Assembly (NCBI GenBank): GCA_905182995.1
Contig: CAJJDP010000018.1
Coordinates: 186,001 to 250,000, forward strand
Length of the DNA: 64,000 bases
Source: Paramecium octaurelia
Lineage: Eukaryota; Ciliophora; Oligohymenophorea; Peniculida; Parameciidae
Direction: 5' to 3'
Part shown: positions 1-12,294 of the stretch, one piece after another
How positions within the stretch are numbered: position 1 is the first letter of the stretch
How the letters are laid out: every line of letters begins with the position of its first letter
Notes under the pieces: generated by a model
What the model was told of the DNA's origin: nothing
The model's input: the letters and a program-made list of their open reading frames with translations, nothing else
The model's database searches: none
Translations under genes and position numbers: made by a program

Positions 1-1207
1 TTATTCCATCAAAGGTGGGTATGGCAACAAATCTGAAGCAATTAATTACTCTTTGTATATTTGTTGATTCTTGTAATTATATTCAGTAACCAATTAAGTT
101 AATTGTTAATTCAACTACTTCAATTGATCAAGTTAATCTGGTGGGAATGCCTTGCTGCCATTCTTGTCATTAACAATAGGTAATAACTACTATTGAGCAT
201 TAGCCAAAAAACCCAGAGCTTTTCCCATATTTTAGCCTCTAGATTCATCAGATATTTTTCCATAATGAAACACTGCCATCTATATACAGCCAGTAACAGT
301 TGTCCATATTTGATTAAATTAAATTGTGGGTAAAATTTGAGAAAGAATATTCTAAAATCATATAGAACTTAAAATACTTTTCCAATTTGTTTCTAGTATT
401 AAGAATTCATAGCCTCTACAGCCTTCAAAGAGATTGTGAATTCCTTTGCAGCTTCAAAAATTGTCCCACAAACATTATTAAGTCCGAAAGTCTTCACTTG
501 TGACATCATATTTTGATATAAAGCCTTGTAGGCCAAGCCACAGAACTATTTTGAGATTCATAATTACAGCATGTTCCAGAAATTCCAAATTTAAAGTTTA
601 AATATCATACAATTAGGATACTGAATCTTTAGACAATCCATGAATATTTTGTTTTAATTGTTCCAAAGCCCATAACCCATTTCTGAGTTTGGTATATGCA
701 GCCTTACGATCAGGGTCTGTGTCTTTTACGATCTTACTATTAGCCTGATAATAGTAAGAGATTATTAGATTGTAGTATTAAGATATCAATTCTAATCTAC
801 CAGAATTCAATTGACAGCTTCTTTTCTAGAATTCATAGAACAATAAATAAATACATGATCATAGCTGTCACTCCAATAGAACATAACTTATGGGGATCTT
901 TAATCTCCTTGTTCGAATCTCAAATGCTTGAATAGCAAAGAAAAGTTCTTTAGATATTCAAGAAGATTGTTCTCTAGGTTTTCTGATGTTTGAGGATCAG
1001 TGGCGATACTCAAGTTGATCTTCTCATAATCCAAAATTTATCTCGATTTTTAGGTTTTCTCTACTACATCCCTAATCTTTAATATATGTATAATATGGTT
1101 ACCTCAGTGAAGAGAGTGGGTTCTCCATAGCAATTAAGGATTGCCTACTCCACTGGCTTGAGAAGATCTACAGGTCTTGTCTGTTTAAGAGGTAAGTTGA
1201 ATAACAT
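1..1207 (-). CDS. BRO1-domain protein (ESCRT-associated, Alix/BROX-like), C-terminus off the window
   Basis: Read on the minus strand from ATG at 1205-1207, the frame begins MLFNLPLKQTRP and runs to the left edge without a TGA, so the gene is partial. Introns of 22-29 nt are visible, for example the 22-nt one followed by FCGLAYKALY. The order of helices and motifs fits a BRO1 domain: FYWSDSYD, then AAYTKLRNGLWALEQL, then LEFLEHAFCGLAYKALYQ, then FHYGKISDESRGQNMGKAL, and finally a region rich in Gln and Lys. BRO1 domains bind ESCRT-III subunits and act in endosomal sorting and membrane scission; that function is known for the family and is inferred here. Whether a V domain follows cannot be seen. 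It is divergent from the next gene (first ATG 55 bp away). Confidence 0.72.
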
Positions 1208-1261
1208 ATTATGGAATTTTTATTAATATATAAAGGATTCCGCAATTATAATAATTATGTA

Positions 1262-1726
1262 ATGAGTACAAAGTATTGGATAAAATAGAAACACGTAAAC
1301 CACCTTATTTATCAGAAACAAGCAAATATGCCGCCAAGCCAAAAATAACATATTGTCAACTCTATGTGTTTCAATTAGCAAATTTATTAAGAAGATAACC
1401 TCAAAATACCTAAATAATTTTAGAATGTGGACTTAAGTAATGATCAGAGGGTAATAATAATTATTTCTTAACAATATAGAATATGATTTAAAAAATTAGA
1501 TTATCATCTCTTCGATTATTTAAAATAATTGTACAATGATAAATCATAATTATAACATCAAAATCCACTTAATATTATCACCAATCTTTTGAATTATTTA
1601 TATAACCTGAATAATGGGTTCTTTAACACTATTAAAGATGTTCAAATGGCAATGGCCACGTTTAGAATGGAAGAAAAAGCACGATTTCTATATATGAATG
1701 AAAAGGTTAGGATTGAATTAGAATGA
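1262..1726 (+). CDS. Small unresolved gene, product unknown
   Basis: A start at 1262 followed by a 23-nt intron gives MKTRKPPYLSETSK and then a leucine-rich stretch ending LECGLK. A second good frame (LDYHLFDYLKQLYND, then NIITNLLNYLYNLNNG and MATFRMEEKARFLYMNEK) runs to TGA at 1724-1726. The two cannot be joined with a normal 18-33-nt intron around 1430-1500, where every frame meets a TGA. Either an unusually long intron (about 50-70 nt), a sequencing error, or a decayed gene would explain this. No known domain is recognised. It lies between the BRO1 gene and the CFAP20-domain gene, transcribed in the same direction as the latter. The coordinates are a best guess. Confidence 0.4.
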
Positions 1727-1856
1727 TATAAATCAATAAATAATTATTTAAATTTCCTCTAGTAACTGCTCATACGTGTAAAAACTACCATAGAAATATT
1801 GCAAGTATCCTTAAAATATTCAAGCAATATTGATAATATTAAATATTTATATATAA

Positions 1857-3419
1857 ATGTTTTAAAATTAGTTTTAGAATACACCGTTGTTTGAGATATT
1901 TGATTCCAAAGGTATTTCTATAAACCAATTAGATGTACTAAATAAAGCCAACAAGGAGAAAGAGAAGCATTACTAACAGCTATTAAAAATTACAACAAAT
2001 AGTTTTGTTAAAGATTTCGATAAATAATTAAAGAGTATTAACGATTCTTAAAAACCATAGACTATATTATTGAATTGCAAGGACAGAACACCAAAGTCCA
2101 TTTTCCAAAGGAAGGAGATCTAGGATTAGTCTAACAGTTTTTATGTCTCTAAATCTATGTTCCATAGACATAATAATGGACATTTGAGTTTTCAATTACT
2201 GATACCTCTAAAACTAAGCGCCATGTTTATTTAACATAGAATTGTAAATAAATTGAGAAAAAGCCATTCCACATAAGATATCCAATAGAAGTACCAAAAA
2301 ACATTTGGCTAAACCTTTAAATAGATCTACATTCATTTATTTAAGGTTGGAAAGGAATGACATTTAGATCGCTAGATTTATTTGTCATTTAATCCCCTTG
2401 CAAATTAAGAAAGATTTTTACAATGAAATAGGCTGATCAAGATGGGTATGCTCCTTTTCATTATTTTAGGTCCATCATGGGGAAACATGGCTTTCCAATT
2501 GGATTTGAACACCAAAACCTAATAATTTAATATCAGGACAATAATTTGGAGACCTCCCAAGACAGTTGCCAAATGAAGTATTACATGTTCTTTATGATTT
2601 AAGGATTACTTCCAAAAAAGCAACTGGATTTTCATAACAATCGCAAAGCCAGTAAAGTTAGAAATAATAAAAGTTAACTTAGGAGAAAATAACCAGGGCT
2701 AATATTGTTTATGATGATCATCCTACACCCAAAAAAAAGACTTAATAACCTTAATAATTGTCTTAATAATAAAAATAATTGATCATTACTTCAAGTTCTA
2801 AATCAAATCAACAAGACATTTCTTAAAATGAATTTGACATGAGTACTAAATTGTCTGTTAGAAATAATAAAATTAGCCAACAAGCTGACAGTGTCAGAAG
2901 GAATGATAAATCGGTTCAAAAACATAGGGATTTATCAAGTAATAAAAAACATTAGAGTAATGCCAGAATGGCACATTCATTTCCTCGTAAACCACCTTTG
3001 TAAGAATAATTGAATTAAGATTATTACATAAAAACACAAAAGTTTACTACCTTTAATGAACAAAAGCAAAAAGATGATGAAATAGAAGAAAACATAGAAA
3101 TAGCAGTTGAATAAAAGGCAGAGGAGATTATAGAGGAAAGTCAAAAAAAAATTATAACCGCAAATAATTTTAATAAGAGAAGTTTGAGTGAACTTAAAGG
3201 GGAATCTAATAACCAAAGGGTAATTAATCTATTAAAAGCTAGAATGATTAGTAATTCGAAGATAGCTTAGAATAACCATTTAAGAATAGTGTCACTACAT
3301 TTGCATAAGAAGGTTACTATGCAAATTAACTAAAAAAATATACAGATTTAAATCGACCATTCACTCCAGAATATAACTCCGATTTCAAATTTGGACAATC
3401 CAATTATTAATAATTCTGA
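1857..3419 (+). CDS. CFAP20-domain protein (CFAP20DC/C3orf67-like), ciliary
   Basis: Starts MFQNQFQNTPLFEIFDSKG, which mirrors the MFKNTFQ.G..FEI start of CFAP20-family proteins. A 26-nt intron joins DFDKQLKN to YIIELQGQNTKVHFPKEG. Next come FEFSITDTSKTKRHVYL, the NIWLNLQIDLHSFIQGW core and the CKLRKIFTMK end of the domain, in the right order over about 190 residues. Further 24-, 26- and 23-nt introns follow, and the C-terminal half is low-complexity Gln/Ser/Lys/Asn with a final QSNYQQF before TGA at 3417-3419. CFAP20 itself is an inner-junction protein of doublet microtubules; the longer CFAP20DC type has a C-terminal disordered tail as seen here. The role in cilia is inferred. The tail ends only a few bases from the stop of the convergent kinase gene. 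Confidence 0.82.
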
Positions 3420-3425
3420 TTTAGT

Positions 3426-4653
<1,228 letters not shown>

Positions 4654-4964
4654 AATATTGATTTAAAATTATAAAAATGCTTGAATATAATAATGCTTGT
4701 TTTCGTAAATGCATCATAGTTTATCATTCAATTAAAACAATTTTAGAAAATATGTATATATCTATTGAAAAACAATTAACGTAAACTCGTCTCCCTCATA
4801 ATTAAGGTTACTTTGCTGATTCCTATTAAATAGATTTCAAGTCCTTCTATATAAAGTTGAAAGGGAATTTAGTATAAATTGAGGATGTACAATAGTTAAT
4901 TTATTAGAATGTTTATTAATTATTCTATATTTAATAATTTATATTTGTTAAATATGCTTCATTT

Positions 4965-5652
4965 TCATTCTTTTAATGTTGTTATCTATTCTGAGGAATT
5001 TGAATCTGTTTTTGCCTATAATTTGATTGTTTTAAAGTAGTCTTCTTCAAATTCAATTGACTAAAATATTTTATAGAATACTTTTGATTCTTGCTTAGTT
5101 GATGGTTCTTGGAACCAGAATATATAAATTGTAATAGAAAAGGGGAGTTGAACTTAAACTACTACAACTAATAATAGCAAAAAGTATTAAAATATTTATG
5201 CTTCGCTAAGAATAATCTAAGTAGAATGCAATTTATACATCTAAATAAATGGAACATGTCTCAGTAGGCCCTTGGGCTAAAAAATAGATATCCTCTATGA
5301 AGTATAACAATTAACCCAAAAATGTCACACAAACAAGGACCCTTATAACACATGATCATACCAAAAGTTTATTCTTTATCGATTTATTTTTCTGCTATTT
5401 TCTTCAAAATTGACGAAATGGCTTAACATTGTTGATTTTATTGCTAGACTCTTCTTAATGCTCACATTTAAAGAATGAGCAACTGCTATTAAAACCAAAT
5501 CCACTACAAAACCAATCATTCTTATAATATGAAATATCTATTCTCAAATATATTTGATTACATATACTTTGACAAAGCCGATAGGATGTAGTTAAATTGG
5601 ATACATAATCATACAAATTCCAAATCAAAAATATAGTGAACAATGAAATCAA
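4965..5652 (-). pseudogene. Truncated duplicate of the multi-pass membrane-protein gene
   Basis: This is the 3' part of the gene annotated at 6296-7403, repeated inside copy 1 of the 1330-bp duplication. It stops abruptly at the N and lacks the start codon and first membrane segments. It is almost certainly not a real separate gene: identity with the full copy appears complete, so it is more likely an assembly duplicate than a decayed paralog. Confidence 0.7.
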
Positions 5653-5653
5653 N
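5653..5653. other. Single undetermined base (N) at the duplication junction
   Basis: The only N noticed in the window, placed exactly where copy 1 ends and copy 2 begins. It probably stands for a scaffold gap of unknown size or a forced join. Confidence 0.95.
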
Positions 5654-5984
5654 TAAAAGGGTTCTTAACATTTTCAAGAATGGCTCTCTCATTCTACGTA
5701 TGCAATCTCTAATTTCTCTTTTCAATCATCTCCTTTCTCAATATTTTCATAGCGTATAGTTTATTCGTTTCCTTATGGGTTACCAACATCACCTTTCCAA
5801 ATGATCCTCTTCCTAAGACTTTTTCGAATTAAAAATCAGTCAATTTAACTGTGGCATCACGGTTATCATCAACAAACACCTACTCACCAGTTTCCTCTAT
5901 TTGTTCAAAGGTAGCTGTTGGTGCTTTCATAAATTCGTCATTCATTTATTGTTCGCCTTCTTTGGTAGAAATGCATAATCCCAT
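5654..5984 (-). pseudogene. Truncated duplicate of the AGC kinase 5' end
   Basis: Repeats the start codon, glycine loop and lysine motif of the kinase at 3426-4653 and then is cut at the N just after the NPFI motif, before the catalytic loop. It cannot encode a working kinase. It is most likely an assembly artefact. Confidence 0.7.
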
Positions 5985-6983
5985 AATATTGATTTAAAAT
6001 TATAAAAATGCTTGAATATAATAATGCTTGTTTTCGTAAATGCATCATAGTTTATCATTCAATTAAAACAATTTTAGAAAATATGTATATATCTATTGAA
6101 AAACAATTAACGTAAACTCGTCTCCCTCATAATTAAGGTTACTTTGCTGATTCCTATTAAATAGATTTCAAGTCCTTCTATATAAAGTTGAAAGGGAATT
6201 TAGTATAAATTGAGGATGTACAATAGTTAATTTATTAGAATGTTTATTAATTATTCTATATTTAATAATTTATATTTGTTAAATATGCTTCATTTTCATT
6301 CTTTTAATGTTGTTATCTATTCTGAGGAATTTGAATCTGTTTTTGCCTATAATTTGATTGTTTTAAAGTAGTCTTCTTCAAATTCAATTGACTAAAATAT
6401 TTTATAGAATACTTTTGATTCTTGCTTAGTTGATGGTTCTTGGAACCAGAATATATAAATTGTAATAGAAAAGGGGAGTTGAACTTAAACTACTACAACT
6501 AATAATAGCAAAAAGTATTAAAATATTTATGCTTCGCTAAGAATAATCTAAGTAGAATGCAATTTATACATCTAAATAAATGGAACATGTCTCAGTAGGC
6601 CCTTGGGCTAAAAAATAGATATCCTCTATGAAGTATAACAATTAACCCAAAAATGTCACACAAACAAGGACCCTTATAACACATGATCATACCAAAAGTT
6701 TATTCTTTATCGATTTATTTTTCTGCTATTTTCTTCAAAATTGACGAAATGGCTTAACATTGTTGATTTTATTGCTAGACTCTTCTTAATGCTCACATTT
6801 AAAGAATGAGCAACTGCTATTAAAACCAAATCCACTACAAAACCAATCATTCTTATAATATGAAATATCTATTCTCAAATATATTTGATTACATATACTT
6901 TGACAAAGCCGATAGGATGTAGTTAAATTGGATACATAATCATACAAATTCCAAATCAAAAATATAGTGAACAATGAAATCAA
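5654..6983. repeat. Direct repeat copy 2 (1330 bp), right of the one-base gap
   Basis: Second copy of the sequence at 4323-5652. It begins inside the kinase coding region and ends inside the membrane-protein gene, beyond which the sequence continues uniquely (CAGATGC...). No target-site duplication, terminal inverted repeat or mobile-element gene is present at the borders. Confidence 0.9.
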
Positions 6984-7403
6984 GCAGATGCAATAGATTT
7001 TCAATTGCAACATTCTATGAGGCTGAAAAGTTTTAATCTTCACAGTTTTCCTAGCAAAGTAGAATACAATGTAGGTCAAAAATGCATAGTAGACATATAA
7101 CTAAAAAAAGTAAAAAACCAACAATGTTTTTTATGCCACATTAAACAAAATATTACCTAATATTAGATAATATTTTACAAGTTAAGCACAAGATTATTAA
7201 GATGTAGATAACATTTTTTCTTTTTTTAGCCTATCTAAATTATTTCTTTCTTTTTATCAATTAGCATATTCCAACTGCTAAGACAGCCAATGCAATCGCT
7301 TCAGAAACACATAAGCTTTTGATATTTTTATATATAATTACGTTATGCAATAAACTCCAAAATCTTGGCAACAGGTCATTAGTCCATTTGCATTAGTTGC
7401 CAT
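6296..7403 (-). CDS. Multi-pass membrane protein, family not recognised
   Basis: Starts MATNANGLMTCCQDFGVY and has about six or seven strongly hydrophobic stretches, among them ALAVLAVGICQL, VIYILIILCL, YAFLTYIVFYFA, IYCICLISLFTIFLIW, VLVCVTFLGQLLYFI and INILILFAII. The loops are Lys/Arg-rich and the cytosol-like C-terminus ends KTDSNSSEQITTLKE. At least five short introns (20-26 nt) must be removed to keep the frame. The layout recalls seven-helix proteins of the TOM1/THH1 or GPCR-like kind, but no diagnostic motif is seen, so I leave it unassigned. The gene is complete only in repeat copy 2 plus its unique right flank. Confidence 0.65.
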
Positions 7404-7453
7404 AATAGCACAAGAAAATTAAAAATTAATTTTTGTAATATAGAATAATGTAA

Positions 7454-8742
7454 TCAACTTAATTTAGTTTTGATATCCTAAAATTGTGGAAGATCGTGTT
7501 CCTACAAATCTTCATCAAGTGAGTGTTGACTATCAATGTCAGAATCAGATAAAAAAGCATTCAATAGTTATGGCTTTTTCATTTCTGTTATGTATTGTTC
7601 ATTATTTAATTTCTTAGCATTTTCATCATCAGATTCGTCATAATTTACATCGGACTCGTTAGATCTCTAAGATTTGTACCCTTTCTCAACTTTGTGTGAT
7701 TTCCCGGAACTCTTTCTGGACAAATTCATTTTTTAAATTTCATTGCTTTTATTTAATCTAGCTGCAAAAAACCTTTTTATTTAGTCTTATATATAATAGT
7801 AATACCTTGTAATCCCTTGATAAGCTTCAATAGGTCTAGGAGCATTATGATCGCCTAAAAAAGTAAAAATGTATTTTTCTCCCTTGAATGCTTCATACAA
7901 ATCCTCAATGTGATTTTTTCCAATCATTTTGTCACTACTTGCTCTTACGAAATACGCAGCACATTTAGATGATAATTTTTTAATATACTGCATAGTGTTT
8001 ATATGTTTGGGATCATATCTAACTAGCTTCCTTACCTTTTTCCTTAACAAATAAAACACAAATCTAACACCAATGGTTGGAACATGAAAGTTGTCACCAA
8101 TGTCAATGCAAAGTTACTTTAGATTACTAAATGGGGAATCTAAAACTAAAGTATTCAACTCAGGATATTCAGCTGCAGCCATAATTGCAGTTACTGCCCC
8201 CATACTTCTACCCCAAACTCCAAATGGACCTAATAGCGGATATCTTTGAGTAGGTATTGATATTTACTTCTCTTTGATATATTTTAAAATGTTTAAAAAG
8301 TCTTCTTTTTCATACCATCCAAGGGAAACATACTATCCATCTGATATTCCACAACCGCCAAAATCAAAGTTCACTAAGCTCATACCTTCTTAGGCTATCA
8401 TATTAGCATAACATGAAGATTCCAATCTAGAACTTGAATTTCCATGAAGGTATATTATGCACGGTCTTGCTTTATCTTTTAAGTATACAGGACTATATAA
8501 AGAACATTGTAATTTTAAATTTTGTTGTCTTGAAAATACTATAAAATCTTCTCTGTAAATTAGTAATTTATTTACAAGCATAGTTGTTGGTCCTATTTTA
8601 AAATAACTGTTTGTATTATACCTAATTTTGAAGGATCATATATTTATCTAGGGGGACGAACAACAGCATCAACTAGTTGATCGAAATAACCTCTTTCTTT
8701 TGAACTTTTCAATTTAATTTCTGCTGTGAATGGTTGATTCAT
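7454..8742 (-). CDS. Alpha/beta-hydrolase (serine aminopeptidase S33-type fold) with Ser-rich tail
   Basis: About 408 residues after removing 29- and 33-nt introns. It starts MNQPFTAEIKLK. The fold motifs are in order: YLHGNSSS (oxyanion region), DFGGCGISDGQYVSLGW, nucleophile elbow GRSMGAV (Ser in G-x-S-x-G), LVLDSPFSN, then a likely acid in SSDKMIGKNH and the His in FLGDHNAPRP. The FGGCG-ISDG-Y-SLGW signature is shared by a eukaryotic family of soluble hydrolases whose substrates are poorly known. No signal peptide or membrane segment is seen. The last 90 residues are hydrophilic with many Ser, Asp and Glu, so could be a regulatory tail. Starts 33 bp from the stop of the next minus-strand gene. 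Confidence 0.85.
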
Positions 8743-8774
8743 AATTTATATATAAAATATGTGTATTATAGTGA

Positions 8775-9149
8775 TCAAATTAAGTCTTTTGAACTTTATA
8801 GTTTTATCTTTTACTATATCTTTGCCTGCTCTTGAGTAAGGTTTAGTGATTTATTCGATTTATGCGCTTTTTAATCCTTCACAGTTGCTTCATAAAATTC
8901 CATTGATTTTAATTACTAGTGTTAGCTCCTCAACATTGGTAATTAACTTATATTTGGAACCTAATATTGCTATTGTAGTCGTATTTAATGTTTCAAGATT
9001 TTTGGAGTTTGTTAGCAAGACACCAACAATGGTAATGATTGTCTAGGGATTTACCCAGTGGTATTATATTACTTATGAAGATCTTGGATTTATTCTTAAA
9101 GGATTTTGTCAACTATGACCAATTTGGCTCTTCTATATGCAAAATTCAT
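8775..9149 (-). CDS. Small Gln-rich orphan protein, 124 aa
   Basis: Intronless frame starting MNFAYRRAKLVIVDKILQ and ending IQQKIKLQSSKDLI. It is rich in Gln encoded by TAA/TAG, as typical of local genes. No domain is recognised; the end is probably helical. It lies head to tail between two other minus-strand genes with spacers of 17 and 33 bp. A hydrophobic plus-strand frame (8759-9118) covers almost the same bases; I prefer the minus frame for its composition and its neighbours. Confidence 0.55.
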
Positions 9150-9165
9150 TATTGTTATTCTAATG

Positions 9166-10195
9166 TCAGAATTATTGTTGTTCAAATATTTCCAAATGTA
9201 AAATGCTCCTCTTTTTAAAACTATAATTTATAAATTGTTTAATACAATATTTTTCAGGATATTTCATAAACTTCTTCTTCAATACTGCATGAGAACACCA
9301 CATATGATCTGTATCTAAATCTAACATAGGCTGATATATATTTTTTAGATCTTTTCTTAATTTTCTTTATTATAATCTTAATTGATATTTCAATTCCTTT
9401 TCAGGATTTGGATTAGATTCTTGAGTTTGCGAATACATTACTAATTTATCAGTAACCGAAACACTACGATTTATAATTTCTGGCTATTTCATTTATTGTT
9501 ACGTATTTTCTCGAATGATGACTTTCTTTCTTAAGAGTAGCTTCGGCTTCACCTCCTCTGGTTCAGTCTTCTCGATTTTACTCTCATTAGTTGTGTCATC
9601 TGTTTTCTTGTCTAGTTACTACTTCATTTTCCCAATGACAGATGTCGAAGCTGATTGAATTAACAGTTGGAATTCTTCCCTTGATCTACTCACTAGAAAC
9701 TTGATCAATACGATCGCGGTGGACATCTGTTTTGTTTTGATCGGTTACCTTAAAATCAGATTCTTAATTTTATTGTACAAAATGTATGCCATCAAAATTA
9801 TTTTCAGCCATAAAGAATTACTTAAACATTGAAAATAAATCCTTTGTATCCTTCTGATTGAACCTTATTATGTGCATTTCAGGTCTGAATTGTTTTATTA
9901 TTGTTTAACTAAATCTATATATTTACATCCTTTCGGGTAAATTTACCATTAGGATTTTCGACAATGCGTCGATGATCTTATTCTCCTCCTCAATTCTTTG
10001 TTTATCGTTCTTCTTAAGTCCAATTATTTTGAATCCCAATTATCTTAAAGATTATTAAACTTTTGTAAATTCCAAATCAAAAAATATTTGATTTGCAAGT
10101 ACTTATTAGTTTATAGCATGTAGTAATCTAATGTCTTCGCTGCGTTCAAGAATTATTTTTTGTAATACATCTAGTTAGTTAAATGTAATATCCAT
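9166..10195 (-). CDS. Coiled-coil orphan protein, about 330 aa
   Basis: Starts MDITFNQLDVLQKIILERSE, and is followed by charged helical segments (QRIEEENKIIDALSKIL). A 22-nt intron joins ESDFK to MSTAIVLIKFLVSRSREEF. A Lys/Glu-rich linker and a basic segment (LRLQQRKLRKDLKNIY) follow, and the protein ends LHLEIFEQQQF at TGA 9166-9168. No enzyme motif or membrane segment is seen. Function unknown; composition suggests a structural or cytoskeletal role at most. The 5' side faces a long spacer. Confidence 0.6.
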
Positions 10196-10814
10196 ATTAA
10201 ATTTTTTATAATTAATATCACATTTCATAATTTTTATAACTAAATCTTATAATTATATTTCATTCGTCAAATATTGCAATACGCATATTCAATATATTTA
10301 AATACTTCATTCAATAATTATTTTAAGACTTTTTAAATATATCGTTTGTAGATAAGCTGAAATATAAACATAATAATATTGATTCAAATAGATAATTAAA
10401 AGTTATGATGGTTATGAAAAATTATTAATTGTTTTGAGAAAAAATAATATTGAACTTAGTGCGAACTACTCTTATCTTTATTATTTATTATTTTAGCATA
10501 AAGTCAATTATTAAAATATATTCATATCATATTTTAAACTTTACAGTTATGAGAGGTTAAAAAATGATTTAATTTTGAATTATATTGAATAAATTACTTA
10601 CTAAAATAATCATAAGAGATAGTTTTTTAGATGTATGAATATGGTCTGTTAGGAACTTTTTCTCCTTTTTTCTATTCTTAGTTAATTCGAGTATTCTTTA
10701 ATGGTATGGAATTATTTTTGAATTTTGTTAAAATACAGAAAATAAAAATAATATATTAAATTTAAATCAATAAAAAGTTATAATCCAAGTAGTTTTGTAT
10801 CAAAATTCAATTTT
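10196..10814. other. Spacer without a recognised gene (619 bp)
   Basis: Very AT-rich with frequent TGA in all frames. It separates two divergently transcribed genes, so it should hold two promoters, but no clear element beyond generic AT-rich tracts is visible. It is one of the longest spacers in the window. Confidence 0.6.
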
Positions 10815-12186
10815 ATGAATCTCAATTTAATATATGAAATAGAAGAGGATTCCAAGTTATATAAATTGGTTTTAAGGGTAAGGAAATCAAAGTATAAATC
10901 TAATTAATTTGACTAATGGTATTAATTTATTTAATATTTGCTTATGAGTGCCTAATAAAGAAGATTATAGGAATAAATGCTTAAAATGGGTTATTAGCCT
11001 GTTAGAAAAAGCCAATTTTAATTAAAACCTATTTCAGTTGTCAAACAAATTCACACACTTCCTGATATTCCCATTACATAAAGATTAGAAGTTACTCCAT
11101 AAGGAGCTTCAAAATTACAAAAAATAATTAGTACACATAGAGCTTCAAATGCTAATATTAGAATAACTTGTAAGAGAACTTCAATCTAACGAATGTCCAT
11201 CAGAGAAATAATAAAGAATTATGTCAAATATCAAAGTAGTTTGTAAGTATGTCACCTATTTCATAGATAACTTGATGGTCTGGATGCACTAAGAAATCTT
11301 ATTAAAAATGGAGATGACTTATGTATCAATATTAACAAGGCATAAAATATTGAATTCTTTGTCGGATCGTTGAGCGATGGCCATGGAGAGTTTGGATCTT
11401 AAATTTCTTCTTTAATTACAGAATTTTATCTGGATGAGTTATAAAAATTGTTCACATCAGTTCCCTTATTATAGATTAGTTTGACATTAAAAGATAGTCT
11501 AAATAAGATATATTAGCAGATTGAACAAAAATTAGTATAATTGTGTTTATAATATAATTTAGACTGCCCAAACATTAATTGATTGCAAACTTAGTGGAGC
11601 CTCACTGCTTAGTGTAATAATAGTTAATAATGTAATATATTGTTCGAATTTGGGAGACTCTAAAGCTGCCTACTTCTATAAATCAGAGTAGTTAAATGAT
11701 AATCCAAAAGAATTAAGAAAATTTGTTTAAAAAAATTTAAACTTAATACATGATACGAATAGTGGAAAGGAAGTAGATAGGATAATGAGGAAGGGAGGAA
11801 AAATAGATTAAGCCATTTTCAAAGGATAAAAGGAAGGCAGTTTGAAAGTTTGGGTACCAAAACAAAATTATCCTGGTGTCAAGATAACAAGATGTTTTGG
11901 CAATTAAATAGGGAAGACTATAGGAATTACTGCTAATAATGATTTTACAGAATTCAAAATCCCAAAATCAGGGTACCTTCTCATGGCAAGTACAGGATTA
12001 TGGGAGAAGTTGGATATTTTGCTGATTGATAAAATCTTGGATGATAATTACCCTCCTTAATCTTTGGCTGATGTAGATAGGGCTACAAAATAACTTGGGA
12101 ATGAAACCAAAAGATTCTGGGATGTGGATGGATAAGGATCTGTAGACATTTCTTTAAGCTTAGTTTACATATCTTTGGAAAAATGA
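10815..12186 (+). CDS. PP2C-like (PPM) protein, probably a degenerate or inactive phosphatase
   Basis: Starts MNLNLIYEIEEDSKLYK, with an N-terminal basic region of about 120 residues. A 24-nt and a 28-nt intron precede the PP2C core: FFVGSLSDGHGEFGS (canonical FDGHGG), LSGASLLSVIIVNNVIYCSNLGDSKAA (canonical GDSRA), GVKITRCFGNQIGK (canonical SRSFGD) and LLMASTGLWEKLD (canonical ASDGLWD). It ends GSVDISLSLVYISLEK, like the usual DN-T-IVV end. The first metal Asp is kept, but the Asp of SFGD (Asn here) and of SDGLWD (Thr here) are replaced. Loss of these metal-binding residues suggests weak or no activity (inference from the family's chemistry). Confidence 0.78.
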
Positions 12187-12294
12187 TTTTATTGATATAT
12201 ATATATGAAATGCCAAATACTAGGAGATAATAGTCTTTCTTTCGTTTTAGATGGTTTTGGATCATTTAATTTATCGAGACCAATAATAATTTTA

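Noticed and set aside
8759-9118. Plus-strand hydrophobic frame with signal-peptide-like start
   Set aside because: Lies antisense to a Q-rich minus-strand frame that fits the composition and packing of its neighbours; hydrophobic shadow frames are common opposite AT-rich coding DNA.
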